A DNA stretch of 37,719 nucleotides from a virus. Positions 1 to 8,841 of the stretch are shown in pieces. Under the pieces are notes generated by a model. It did not search any database. It was not told the origin of the DNA and worked only from the letters and a program-made list of their open reading frames with translations. Each line of letters opens with the position of its first letter. Within the stretch, counting starts at the first letter, position 1. The position numbers and the translations under genes are program-made. The DNA is taken from the IMG/VR virus record IMGVR_UViG_3300032677_000082, positions 1-37,719 of that record; one strand, 5' to 3'.

Positions 1-567
1 AGTTCCGGTGGATATATTACTGTTGGGTGGACAACCCCAAACAATTTAGTGTTCACAGCTGCAACATATGATGTAGACGCAATTTCGGCCAATACATTAA
101 ACCTGGTTTCAAATGCTCCAATTATTCAAACATATATTGCACAATCTGGCACCCGTACTCAGACTTTAGCGGTAACATTTCCAGCAATTACTCAGTTGTA
201 TATTTTGGTTAATAATACTAACCAATCTGGGTACAATGTTACATTTCAAAACCAAGGTAGTAGCCAGGCACCAATATCATTAACAGCTGGTAACATATAT
301 ACACTATTAAGTGACGGTGAATTTTTATATATTTTAAACTCTTCGTCCTCATCTTTGTTTAAAGCAATTAACGGAAACGCAGGGGCCCCTTCTTACTCGT
401 TTTTAAATGATAATACTACGGGGGTATACCTACAAGGTACTGGTGTTTTGGGGTTATCGGCAAACGCTGTAGAGATAATTAACGTAGATAATACAAATCT
501 ATCGGCTCCTTTAGTCACTATAAATGCAAGGCTTACTGCAAACTTAATTAGCGGCGGACAGTTTTAA
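1..567 (+). CDS. Tail-fibre-like structural protein, 5' end missing
   Basis: The frame is open from base 1, so the gene begins upstream of the window; an internal GTG at 49 is probably not the real start. The visible part (about 188 residues) is rich in Asn, Thr, Ser and Ala and lacks charged stretches, as beta-rich virion proteins do. A segment reading NAGAPSYSFLNDNTTGVY followed by GVLGLSANAVEI matches a motif seen many times in phage tail fibre and adhesin proteins (G-x-PSYSF-x-D-x-x-TG-x-Y). It ends in TAA directly before the ATG of the next gene, so the two are co-transcribed. Likely a tail-fibre or fibre-linked protein; the receptor cannot be inferred. Confidence 0.6.
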   Translation, partial: SSGGYITVGWTTPNNLVFTAATYDVDAISANTLNLVSNAPIIQTYIAQSGTRTQTLAVTFPAITQLYILVNNTNQSGYNVTFQNQGSSQAPISLTAGNIYTLLSDGEFLYILNSSSSSLFKAINGNAGAPSYSFLNDNTTGVYLQGTGVLGLSANAVEIINVDNTNLSAPLVTINARLTANLISGGQF

Positions 568-2742
568 ATGGCGGCTGATAATCAGCAACAACAGAGTAGC
601 CCACAACAAGGCCCTTCTCAATACACATCAATTTATAGCTTAGCTATTCCAGCTGGGATTAAACGCGATGGTACTCAGTTTCAAAATGACCAGTATACAG
701 ATGGTGTGTGGTGCAGGTTCCAGCGTGGTGATCCTAAAAAAATGGGAGGCTATCGAACACTTTTTACTAGTAACGTTGGTATATATCGTGGTATGGTTGT
801 ACAACCATACAATGGAGTAAACTACATTTTTGCTGGTAACTATCAAGAGCTCGATGTGTTTACTTGCGGTATTAACTTTGGTACCGGTAGCGGACCTTTT
901 ACTGCAAATACACTTCCAGGAACTGTGCCGTTTACGTTAGTATCTAATACTGCATCTAGTTTTGTAATTGCTGGTAATGTTACTACACAGTTTCCAACGG
1001 GGACTAATGTAATCTTTAACCAGATTACACCAGTAAACTATGTTACAACAACAGCTTCTTATACTGCCCCTAATACAACTGTAAACTTTACAGGAACGTT
1101 GTCAGGAAGCCCAACAACAGTTTGGCTTAATAATGTTCTTACCTTTATTGAAGACCCTCAAGCTGGTCCATACCTTGTTACTTGGCAATTTGATGCTCAA
1201 TTTAGCCCACAGGGTGGTCAGCTATCTATTTTTGCGCATCCAGGATATAACTTAATTGATATTGATAACGGGGTTCTATCACAAGTTTTAGTTGGAAATA
1301 TCGCTCCTACTTCGGCAAACACTTGGAACTTTACCGGCCTTTCTGATAGCGGCGGGCAAAATCCAACATACCAACCAATTAGTGTTGATGGTGGGGTTAC
1401 AGTACTATATCCGTTTATTTTTGTTTATGGCTCACATGGCTATATTGCTAATAATAACGTTAGTAGCACTTACGCAAGTCAAAACTTCTATGATTGGAAT
1501 GGGCCTTTAGCAAACCAAACTAACGTGTCGTCTTCTAAGATAGTTAAAGGTATGCCAATGCGAGGGGGTACTAACTCTCCCGCAGGTTTATTTTGGGCTA
1601 CCGATTCCCTTATTCGCGTTTCTTTTAACTCTTCAGCTTCTAGTACAACACCTACTAGCCAATACTGGACCTATGATATTATTTCCAGTCAAATTTCAAT
1701 CATGTCTTCCAATGCAATTGTGGAGATGGATGGCGTCTATTGGTGGATGGGTGTTGACCGATTCTATGCTTATAACGGTAGTGTAGTAGTAGTTCCTAAT
1801 GATAAAAACGTAAATTATCTTTTTGATAACATTAACTATACACAACGTCAAAAAGTGTGGGCTACTAAAGTTCCACGATACAACGAGATCTGGTTCTTTT
1901 ATCCTAGAGGTACAGCAACAGAGTGTACAGATGCTATTATTTATAATACTAAAGATAAGATTTGGTATGATGCTGGACAAGCAACTGGAGCTCAGCGCTC
2001 TTGTGGATATACAACAGAGATTTTTCCAACACCTATTTGGGCAAGTTGGAATTATAATCCCTCCTTTAGTGCCCCGCTTACAGTAATACAGCACCCAGCT
2101 AGTCTAGCAGCACCTGGCTTAGATCAAATGTATATATCTGGTGATGTTACACCTCAGCTGGCTCCAGGAACAATCTTCACGTTTACCACAACTGGAGATT
2201 TTAATACAACCTATCAAGTATCTGCTGCAACACTTATTTACAACACTACAATAGGCACTCCAGGTGTTACTTTAATTACCTTCACTGAAGAATCTCCTTT
2301 TACTCCAGCGGTTGGTTCTTCTGTATTTATTCAAAGTGGCGGGTTTACTATTTGGCAGCATGAGTTTGGTCAAAACCAAGTTAATTTAAACACTGAAAGC
2401 GCAGTCTATTCAAGCATTACTACTAGCGATATCAGTTGGCTAACAGGCAATCCAAGTCAAGATAGTTTAGTTGGTGTCAATCGACGGATGCACTTACGCC
2501 GTATTGAGCCTAACTTTTTGCAAACAGGCACCATGTCTATGTCGATTTTAGGGCGTAAGTTTGCAAATAGTACTATTGAAGAGGATTCTGGACCTTTCTA
2601 TTTCGAACCAGGTACAGACAAAATTGACCTTCGTGTAGAACATCGTTTAGTTCGCATTAAGTTTGAATCTAATACCATTGATGGTAATTTTGAAATGGGA
2701 CGTTTAATGATTACTGCTGAATTTGGGGACGAAAGACCTTGA
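568..2742 (+). CDS. Probable tail tube/nozzle beta-propeller structural protein
   Basis: 724 aa with no gap from the upstream gene. It opens with a Gln-rich stretch, then GVWCRFQRGDPKKMGGYR and later a segment with YNEIWFFYPRGTATE and IIYNTKDKIWYDAG, the type of repeated beta-blade found in podovirus tail-completion (P22 gp10/nozzle-like) proteins. No catalytic motif is seen. Its place between a fibre-like gene and the internal virion proteins fits a virion tail component. The family assignment rests on motif style, not on an alignment; a baseplate or tail-hub role is an alternative. Confidence 0.5.
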   Translation: MAADNQQQQSSPQQGPSQYTSIYSLAIPAGIKRDGTQFQNDQYTDGVWCRFQRGDPKKMGGYRTLFTSNVGIYRGMVVQPYNGVNYIFAGNYQELDVFTCGINFGTGSGPFTANTLPGTVPFTLVSNTASSFVIAGNVTTQFPTGTNVIFNQITPVNYVTTTASYTAPNTTVNFTGTLSGSPTTVWLNNVLTFIEDPQAGPYLVTWQFDAQFSPQGGQLSIFAHPGYNLIDIDNGVLSQVLVGNIAPTSANTWNFTGLSDSGGQNPTYQPISVDGGVTVLYPFIFVYGSHGYIANNNVSSTYASQNFYDWNGPLANQTNVSSSKIVKGMPMRGGTNSPAGLFWATDSLIRVSFNSSASSTTPTSQYWTYDIISSQISIMSSNAIVEMDGVYWWMGVDRFYAYNGSVVVVPNDKNVNYLFDNINYTQRQKVWATKVPRYNEIWFFYPRGTATECTDAIIYNTKDKIWYDAGQATGAQRSCGYTTEIFPTPIWASWNYNPSFSAPLTVIQHPASLAAPGLDQMYISGDVTPQLAPGTIFTFTTTGDFNTTYQVSAATLIYNTTIGTPGVTLITFTEESPFTPAVGSSVFIQSGGFTIWQHEFGQNQVNLNTESAVYSSITTSDISWLTGNPSQDSLVGVNRRMHLRRIEPNFLQTGTMSMSILGRKFANSTIEEDSGPFYFEPGTDKIDLRVEHRLVRIKFESNTIDGNFEMGRLMITAEFGDERP

Positions 2743-3008
2743 CAACTTATGTCAATAAACACAATCAGCAGTTTTTTCCTTTTGTTCCAGAGCTATCAAG
2801 CTGGGAAGACTGGAACGGTAATTTCATTATTTATTATGGTCAACTAAACATCCCACATACTTCTGAAGAAAATTGGAAAGATGCAGCATCTTTAATTGCC
2901 AGTACTTTTACGTTTTCTGCTTTTCCAATTCCTGACCCGGATACTTTTGAAAACTGGCAAGATTGGGCCAATGAAGTGTCGTTAAGTATTAACGGTAAAT
3001 CCCACTAA
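2739..3008 (+). CDS. Small virion-region protein, unknown
   Basis: 89 aa, starting with TTG that overlaps the TGA stop of the previous gene by four bases (TTGA), which implies translational coupling. Aromatic and acidic, with repeated W-x-D-W type motifs (SSWEDWNGNF, FENWQDWANEV), suggesting two copies of a short helical unit. No known family recognised. It is the last gene of the first structural operon: a hairpin and T-run follow immediately. Confidence 0.6.
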   Translation: MTTYVNKHNQQFFPFVPELSSWEDWNGNFIIYYGQLNIPHTSEENWKDAASLIASTFTFSAFPIPDPDTFENWQDWANEVSLSINGKSH

Positions 3009-3010
3009 AC

Positions 3011-3034
3011 TAGGGCGTTTTTGCCTTATTTTTT
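3011..3034 (+). terminator. Short hairpin terminator after the first structural genes
   Basis: TAGGGC, a GTTTTT loop, then GCCTTA (one G-T pair) and a run of six T. It lies two bases after the stop of the 89-aa gene. The T-run is also the first part of the promoter-like element that follows, so termination and re-initiation share bases. Confidence 0.5.
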
Positions 3035-3050
3035 GCATTAGTGTATATAG
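3029..3050 (+). promoter_or_regulatory. TTTTTTGCATTAGT promoter-like element
   Basis: TTTTTTGCATTAGT followed by GTATATAG. It sits about 20 bases before the ATG of the 998-aa gene and directly on the T-run of a terminator. The same 14-mer occurs on the - strand before 17602 and 18082, and a variant lies at 28000. The recurrence and positions suggest a phage promoter; which polymerase or sigma factor reads it is unknown. Confidence 0.6.
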
Positions 3051-3070
3051 AATAAACTAAACGGTAAAAC

Positions 3071-6067
3071 ATGGCCTCATCGGATCCAGCACAATACGCT
3101 TCGCAGATCTCTCAGCTTTATCAGCAGAATTTAAATCGTGCTCCTGATGCTGGTGGATTAGCCTATTGGGAGCAGCAAATGGCTGCTGGTGCTCCGTTAA
3201 GTTCAATTAATGCGGCCATTCAAAGTACACCAGAATACCAAGCAGCTCAAACTCCTACCAACGTAGGTAGCTATAGTGAAGCCAACCCTCCTCCAGGATG
3301 GACACAAGTTAGTAGTGCCAATCCTAACCCAAATGAATCTGGGCCCATATTAACTTGGACTCCAACAAACGCCCCTACAGATCCATCGGCAATGAATTAC
3401 AAGTTTGTTCCCGGACAGGGGTCAGATAGTGGAGCAACGTCAGCTAGTCAATTTATACCAACCGCCACTAACGCGGCTATTAATAATCCAGATATAGCAG
3501 GATTAGGTTTGACTCCTGAAGCAGCTCAGACCTTGTATAATTATAAGTCCACTAACCCGGGACTATACTATAATAATTTGCTACAAAACTATGCCGGTAG
3601 TATGGCAATGGATAAGACTTATAGCGGTGGAAAAAATATTCCGGCGTTGCAGCAAAAAATTCAAGACATATCAGGTGCAGCACAACAAGCAGGAATAGCT
3701 CCTGCACAAATTAATAGCATAGTAAATCAGCAATACCAAAGCTCGTATAACACAATAGCAGCCAACAACGCTGCTGGTGCTGGTAATGTTAATTTTGGAA
3801 CTGTGTTACCTGTCATGGCAATGATGGCAGCAGCCCCATTTACCGCAGGGGCTTCTTTAGCTATTGGTGAGGCTGTATTAGGTGCTGGAGCTGCAGGAGC
3901 TGCAACTTTAGGTGCTGCAGTATTAGGTGCGGGTACTTCTGCATTAGTTGCTGCAACCACTGGTGGGGATGTTAAAACTGCAGCATTAAAGGGTGCAATA
4001 GGCGGAGGCGTGTCTGCGGGACTACCTAGCGCAGTAACATCCTTATTTGGTGATGCTAATATTCAAGATGTAGCAAGCGCACTTAATCTAACAAAAAGCC
4101 AAGTAGTTGGATTATTAACTAGCGCAACTGCTACTGCTTTAGGTTCAGTAGCTACAGGCGGGGATCCAGCAAAATTACTTAGTGCTATTACAAACAATTT
4201 AGCTGCCACAGCAATTGGGGATTACGCTGGGAACTTAACAGCTGGTATTGCTCCGGAAACGTTAAGCGGTGTCACAAACGCAATTGGGGCCGTAGCCAAA
4301 GTTGGCGCTAGTGCAATACTCAATAATCAAAACCTTGCTACAGCATTAACCAATAACCTTGGTCAGATTATCGGGGCTTCTACACAGTCTTCAAAATATG
4401 CGGATACATTTGGGTCTGGATTACCATCAACAACTACCATAGATATAAATGCTAAAAGCCCTATTGATGCTACGGGAACAACTTCTGGCCCCCCAGTTAA
4501 TACTTCAGCTGGATCCCCCGTTGATTTAGCAAATACCGTTCAAGTTAAAAATCCAGATGGATCAACTGGATATTTTAATCCTGCTACAAACACAGTATAC
4601 AATTCAGACGGATCTATAAACACTGCGGCAACAGGGACAACGGGGGCCACCTTTACAGGCCAATCAGGCCAGGTAGCTGGTCCGGGTGTTGGTGTGATGG
4701 GCTTACCAAATACTAGCACTAATATAACCGCTGGCGGGACCCCAATTCCAGATGTGTTCCCTGTACAGCCAACGGGGGATCCTGTTAGTGGCGGTCCTAC
4801 TCAAGGAACTCCAAACGCTTCTGCATTGACTTCGGATCAAATAGCTGCAATGGATTCGTTAGATACCCAATTGCAAAACGGTACTATTACACAAGCTCAA
4901 CATGATACACAAATAGCTGCAATTGAAAATCCAACGGACCAAACAGCTTCAGGAATATTGGATGATATTACTGGAGCCCAAACTGGTTCTGGTGGTACCA
5001 GAACAAGTGGTGCGGGCACTGGTGCAGGAACAGCAGGTACTGGAACCGGAACAACAGGTACTACAACAACGCCAATAGCCACAACCCCTGTTAGCGGAAC
5101 AGGTACTACACCAACAACAGGAACTGCTGCAACAGGAACCACTGTAGCTGGAGCAACTGCAGGAACCGGCACAGGGATAGTAACAAACACTGGAGCTACT
5201 GCAGGTACCGGTACGGGTACAGGGACAACAGCAACAGGTACCGGTACAGGTACGGCAATTGGTGCCGGCGCTGCTGCAGCTTTAGCAGCTATTGCTGCCG
5301 GTACAGGTACAGGAACAGGAACAGCAGGTACAGGTACAGGTACAGGTACAGGTACAGGTACAGGTACAGGTACAGGTACAGGTACAGGTACAGGTACAGG
5401 TACAGGTACAGGTACAGGTACATCAACGACAATGGGAACAAATGCTATGCCAGCTGCACCAAAAGCAACGCTGTTAAAAGGAACTCAAATTTCCTCATTA
5501 TTTGGTAATACTCCTGATCCTACTGTTAGCTATGCCCCAGCAGCAATTAACCCCCTATCTTTGCAAGAGATTCAACAAGCCAAAAATGGTGGTATAATTC
5601 ATAAAGCAGATGGTGGAAGTTTACCAATGTCCCCACAGTTAATACGCGGACATCAAACTACTCATGCGGATTTATTTGGGGAAAAAGGTTCTCCTTTAAC
5701 TAACATGCCACACATGCAAGCTGGTGGGCCAACCAATATGGAAGAAAGAACACTTCCTCAAAGTCATAACCCACAATTCTTTAGTGAAGGTGGCTTGCAT
5801 TCGTTACAGCACTCTTTTGTTAGAGGTGCTGGTGATGGAACATCTGATTCTGTACCAGCTATGTTAGCCAATGGCGAGTTTGTAATCCCCGCTGATGTGG
5901 TGGCAGCATTGGGTAACGGTAGTAACGATAGCGGTGCGCATGTATTAGATGCGTTTTTAAAAACAGTTAGAGAACATAAACAAAAGCACGACGCTAAGCA
6001 CCTTCCTCCAGATAGTAAGGGTGCGTTGGGTTATTTATTACAAGCACAACAAAAAGTGAGCAAATAA
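3071..6067 (+). CDS. Large internal-virion-type protein with DUF4214 domain and Gly-Thr repeat
   Basis: 998 aa. Residues 1-60 fit a DUF4214 repeat ([18 protein letters not shown], then a polar helix), a domain often found in surface or structural proteins. Residues 230-330 are Ala/Gly-rich and hydrophobic and could insert in a membrane. Residues 600-800 are low-complexity Gly/Thr, including a perfect hexanucleotide array. The C terminus has ADGGSLP, then [20 protein letters not shown] and [18 protein letters not shown], a motif common to virion-associated proteins of T7-like freshwater and marine phages. Probably an ejected or internal core protein. Followed by TAATG overlap with the next gene. 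Confidence 0.6.
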   Translation: MASSDPAQYASQISQLYQQNLNRAPDAGGLAYWEQQMAAGAPLSSINAAIQSTPEYQAAQTPTNVGSYSEANPPPGWTQVSSANPNPNESGPILTWTPTNAPTDPSAMNYKFVPGQGSDSGATSASQFIPTATNAAINNPDIAGLGLTPEAAQTLYNYKSTNPGLYYNNLLQNYAGSMAMDKTYSGGKNIPALQQKIQDISGAAQQAGIAPAQINSIVNQQYQSSYNTIAANNAAGAGNVNFGTVLPVMAMMAAAPFTAGASLAIGEAVLGAGAAGAATLGAAVLGAGTSALVAATTGGDVKTAALKGAIGGGVSAGLPSAVTSLFGDANIQDVASALNLTKSQVVGLLTSATATALGSVATGGDPAKLLSAITNNLAATAIGDYAGNLTAGIAPETLSGVTNAIGAVAKVGASAILNNQNLATALTNNLGQIIGASTQSSKYADTFGSGLPSTTTIDINAKSPIDATGTTSGPPVNTSAGSPVDLANTVQVKNPDGSTGYFNPATNTVYNSDGSINTAATGTTGATFTGQSGQVAGPGVGVMGLPNTSTNITAGGTPIPDVFPVQPTGDPVSGGPTQGTPNASALTSDQIAAMDSLDTQLQNGTITQAQHDTQIAAIENPTDQTASGILDDITGAQTGSGGTRTSGAGTGAGTAGTGTGTTGTTTTPIATTPVSGTGTTPTTGTAATGTTVAGATAGTGTGIVTNTGATAGTGTGTGTTATGTGTGTAIGAGAAAALAAIAAGTGTGTGTAGTGTGTGTGTGTGTGTGTGTGTGTGTGTGTGTSTTMGTNAMPAAPKATLLKGTQISSLFGNTPDPTVSYAPAAINPLSLQEIQQAKNGGIIHKADGGSLPMSPQLIRGHQTTHADLFGEKGSPLTNMPHMQAGGPTNMEERTLPQSHNPQFFSEGGLHSLQHSFVRGAGDGTSDSVPAMLANGEFVIPADVVAALGNGSNDSGAHVLDAFLKTVREHKQKHDAKHLPPDSKGALGYLLQAQQKVSK
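5327..5422 (+). repeat. GGTACA microsatellite, 16 perfect copies
   Basis: Sixteen uninterrupted copies of GGTACA inside the 998-aa gene, encoding alternating Gly and Thr. The flanks hold degenerate copies (GGAACA, GGTACC). The six-base unit keeps the frame when copies are gained or lost, so linker length can vary without breaking the protein. Confidence 0.95.
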
Positions 6068-6996
6068 TGGCTGGTACTACTACCTCCTCTGGGTTAAACA
6101 ATCTTTTAACTGATACAAATCAGGTACAAACAACGCTGCCAACCTGGATGGATACGGCGCAGCAAAATGTTATTAACCAAGCCGGTACCGCTTCTAGTGC
6201 TGCCCCATCGTTTGGTCAAACAACTGCTCAAGGCGCGGTTAATACTTTACAACCTGGTGCTGATAACCCTTTCACACAAGCGAATACAAGTTTAAATACT
6301 ATTGCTTCTGGTGCTGCTAACCCTTGGATTACTGATCCAACAACTGGGGCAGTGACCCCCAACACACAAACTGCTATGGGCGGTTTGTTTGCTGCACAAA
6401 ACCAACAGTTAAACCAACTTATGCCAACCATGACGGCTGGTACAGAGGCTGGAGCAATTGGTTCAGGAAACTTTGGTAGTTTACGTGGCCAAACAGCAGT
6501 AGATACTGCTAAAACTAATGCGTTTGATACACTGGCTGCACAGCAAATGCAATCTGCATTGCAGAACCAAGCTACAGGAGCTACCGCCGCTGGTACACAA
6601 GGCAGTGTTGCTAATCAAGGAATTACAGCAGGCCTAACAACTGGCGCTGCTCAAATGAATGCTCCGTACCAAGGTGCATTAAACTACGCAAATTTAGTAA
6701 ATTCAGTAAACGCCCCAACAACTGTATCCCAACAAAATCAAATGTCTCCGTTGTCTATGTTAGGTTCTCTATCTAGTGTACCCTCGGCAGCAAGTGGACT
6801 ATTAGGAAGTTTAGGAATTACAGGAAGTAGTTTTGGAGGCTTAGGTAACAGTATTTTAAGTAGTCTTGGGTTAGGTTCTTCTACACCAGTTGACACAACT
6901 AGCATACAATCTGGCGCTACAACTGGAGGAACTTTTACTCCTACTGATGGTAGTAGTTTTGTCACTCCTCCAGTTGACACAACAACTCCAGTATAA
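6067..6996 (+). CDS. Internal-virion-type protein, unknown
   Basis: 309 aa, overlapping the previous stop by one base (TAATG). Rich in Gln, Ala, Thr and Asn and nearly free of Cys. The middle contains helix-forming AQNQQLNQLMPT and AAQQMQSALQNQATG; the C-terminal 80 residues are Gly/Ser/Leu-rich (GLLGSLGITGSSFGGLGN), a pattern of membrane-active virion proteins. Its place within a run of large virion genes suggests an ejected internal protein. No catalytic motif and no named family recognised. Confidence 0.55.
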   Translation: MAGTTTSSGLNNLLTDTNQVQTTLPTWMDTAQQNVINQAGTASSAAPSFGQTTAQGAVNTLQPGADNPFTQANTSLNTIASGAANPWITDPTTGAVTPNTQTAMGGLFAAQNQQLNQLMPTMTAGTEAGAIGSGNFGSLRGQTAVDTAKTNAFDTLAAQQMQSALQNQATGATAAGTQGSVANQGITAGLTTGAAQMNAPYQGALNYANLVNSVNAPTTVSQQNQMSPLSMLGSLSSVPSAASGLLGSLGITGSSFGGLGNSILSSLGLGSSTPVDTTSIQSGATTGGTFTPTDGSSFVTPPVDTTTPV

Positions 6997-7008
6997 CAAG
7001 GAACAATT

Positions 7009-8841
7009 ATGGCAGATACCCCAACAGCACCTTTATCAGCAGATGTAGATACTTCTGGAACGCCTACAGCGGGTTTAAGTACGCTCGGAACACCAGTAAA
7101 AGTAACCGGCGGCGGAAAAGGCGCAATGTCTACTATTTCCCCAACAGCTGGGGTATCTATGGACGAACAGTCTAGTAAAGCTATTCTTGGTAACATGCAA
7201 AAAATGTTAGATGAATACAATGACCCATATAAAAAGTTTCAAGATAGTTTGCAAAAAGCTAGTGCTTGGACTAAGTATGATAAAACCCCTGGGTTTGAAC
7301 AAATCCAACGTCAAGAAGAGCAAGATCGCTCTAACAAATATAATATTGCGCAAAATATGGCTTCTTTGCAAGCCGCACAAAATCAAACTAAAACCTTAAA
7401 CCAGTTTATGAACCAATCCGGGGGCGCTGGTGGTGCAAGCGGTACTGGGGGCTCCGGGGGAGCGGATATTCCTGGAATTCCAGCAAACCAGCAACAATGG
7501 GCTAAGTATTTAAGTGCTACAAATCAACCTGAATTTCAAAAGCTATTAACTAGCTATAATGTTAAACAGCCAGATGCACTTAAAATTATGGATGCTGTTA
7601 AGGGTATGCAAGATACCCCACAAAACCGCGAACTATTGCGCCAAACATTTCCTAAATCATTTGAGCCAGCAACTACTTATGATGCACAAGGTCGTGAAAC
7701 TAAAACTATGCCAGATATTGGGGCTTTGTTTAAACAAGCTAATGTGCCAACACAGGCTGCGCCCTCTACAGGTGCTGGTGTGTTTAGTGACCCAAGTATT
7801 CGTATTACTAGTGCACAACGTACCCCTCAACAAGGTCAAGCTCTGTATCAAACTAGCGTTGCTGCTGGAACTCCAGGCATTCAACCCAATGGCATACCTG
7901 TTGCTAAACCTGGTACAAGCCCGCATGAAACTTTGCCCGCTGGAGATGTTTTAGATATTGAAACAGATAAACTTACAACTGCTGGGCGTACTGAGTTGGC
8001 TCAAAAAGGCTACTACCAACCATACGGAAAAGACAGCGTTCATTGGCAAAAAATTCCAGTAGCAGGTGCACCAGCAACTACTTTACCTGCAATGAAAGCC
8101 GCTCTACAACCTGGGGCACAACCAACAACCGGAGATATACCATCTCCCTTGGCTGGTGATACCTCTGTACCGGGTGTAGCTACTAAATATGCTAACTTAG
8201 CAGCAGGTAATAAAGCGTTTATTGAAGGACCACAAAAAGACTTAACGTCTAGAGTAGACGTTCAAAGAAACGATGTTACCAATGCTGATAAAGCGCTTGA
8301 TGCAATAACTAAAGCTGATTTTGGCCCAGGTGGAGCACCAAAAATGGAAGTTATTAAATTAAAAATGCTGGCCGAAATGGCAGGCGGACCTAAATTAGTT
8401 ACTCCTCAAGAAGAAGCATTTTATTTAGCTGGTCAAAATTTAGAAAATGTAAAACAAAGTCAAGTTGCTTTAGGCGCTAAAGCAGCAATGGGTGCGCAAT
8501 ACACGGGTAAAGAGTCCGATAACTTTGCTAAAACTTTAGCTGGTATTAGCGATAAAAACGTGTATATTAAGTCTATATATCAAATGCAAAAAGCAAAAGC
8601 TATGATTGACAATGCGCATTTAGAATACTTAAATAGACACCAAGATGATCCACAAACAGCTAATGCAAATTGGAATCGTGAAGGTGGTATTGGTCAGCAA
8701 ACATCCACAAATATTCTTACAAATACTGTTGAGGCTTTTAAAAATATGCACACAGATGACGGTGCACGTAAATGGCTTGCTGAAAATCCAAACCATCCAA
8801 AAGCTGCTGAAGTTAGAAAACATTTAGGAGAGGTTAAATAA
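7009..8841 (+). CDS. Internal virion protein with M15-type peptidase domain
   Basis: 610 aa. Residues about 263-350 carry the pattern of M15/VanY-type peptidoglycan peptidases: SAQRTPQQGQALY, then SPHETLPAGDVLDI (zinc ligands probably H306 and D313) and DSVHWQ (H345). These enzymes cut peptide crosslinks of murein. Before it lies a Gln-rich helical region and a Gly-rich linker (138-152); after it about 260 mostly helical residues. A peptidase embedded in a virion protein fits local digestion of the cell wall during DNA entry. Start ATG at 7009 follows AAGGAACAATT. TAATG overlap with the next gene. Confidence 0.65.
   Translation: MADTPTAPLSADVDTSGTPTAGLSTLGTPVKVTGGGKGAMSTISPTAGVSMDEQSSKAILGNMQKMLDEYNDPYKKFQDSLQKASAWTKYDKTPGFEQIQRQEEQDRSNKYNIAQNMASLQAAQNQTKTLNQFMNQSGGAGGASGTGGSGGADIPGIPANQQQWAKYLSATNQPEFQKLLTSYNVKQPDALKIMDAVKGMQDTPQNRELLRQTFPKSFEPATTYDAQGRETKTMPDIGALFKQANVPTQAAPSTGAGVFSDPSIRITSAQRTPQQGQALYQTSVAAGTPGIQPNGIPVAKPGTSPHETLPAGDVLDIETDKLTTAGRTELAQKGYYQPYGKDSVHWQKIPVAGAPATTLPAMKAALQPGAQPTTGDIPSPLAGDTSVPGVATKYANLAAGNKAFIEGPQKDLTSRVDVQRNDVTNADKALDAITKADFGPGGAPKMEVIKLKMLAEMAGGPKLVTPQEEAFYLAGQNLENVKQSQVALGAKAAMGAQYTGKESDNFAKTLAGISDKNVYIKSIYQMQKAKAMIDNAHLEYLNRHQDDPQTANANWNREGGIGQQTSTNILTNTVEAFKNMHTDDGARKWLAENPNHPKAAEVRKHLGEVK

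Noticed and set aside
5292-5477. Val-Gln repeat open frame in the microsatellite
   Set aside because: It is the hexanucleotide array read in another frame, inside the 998-aa gene.
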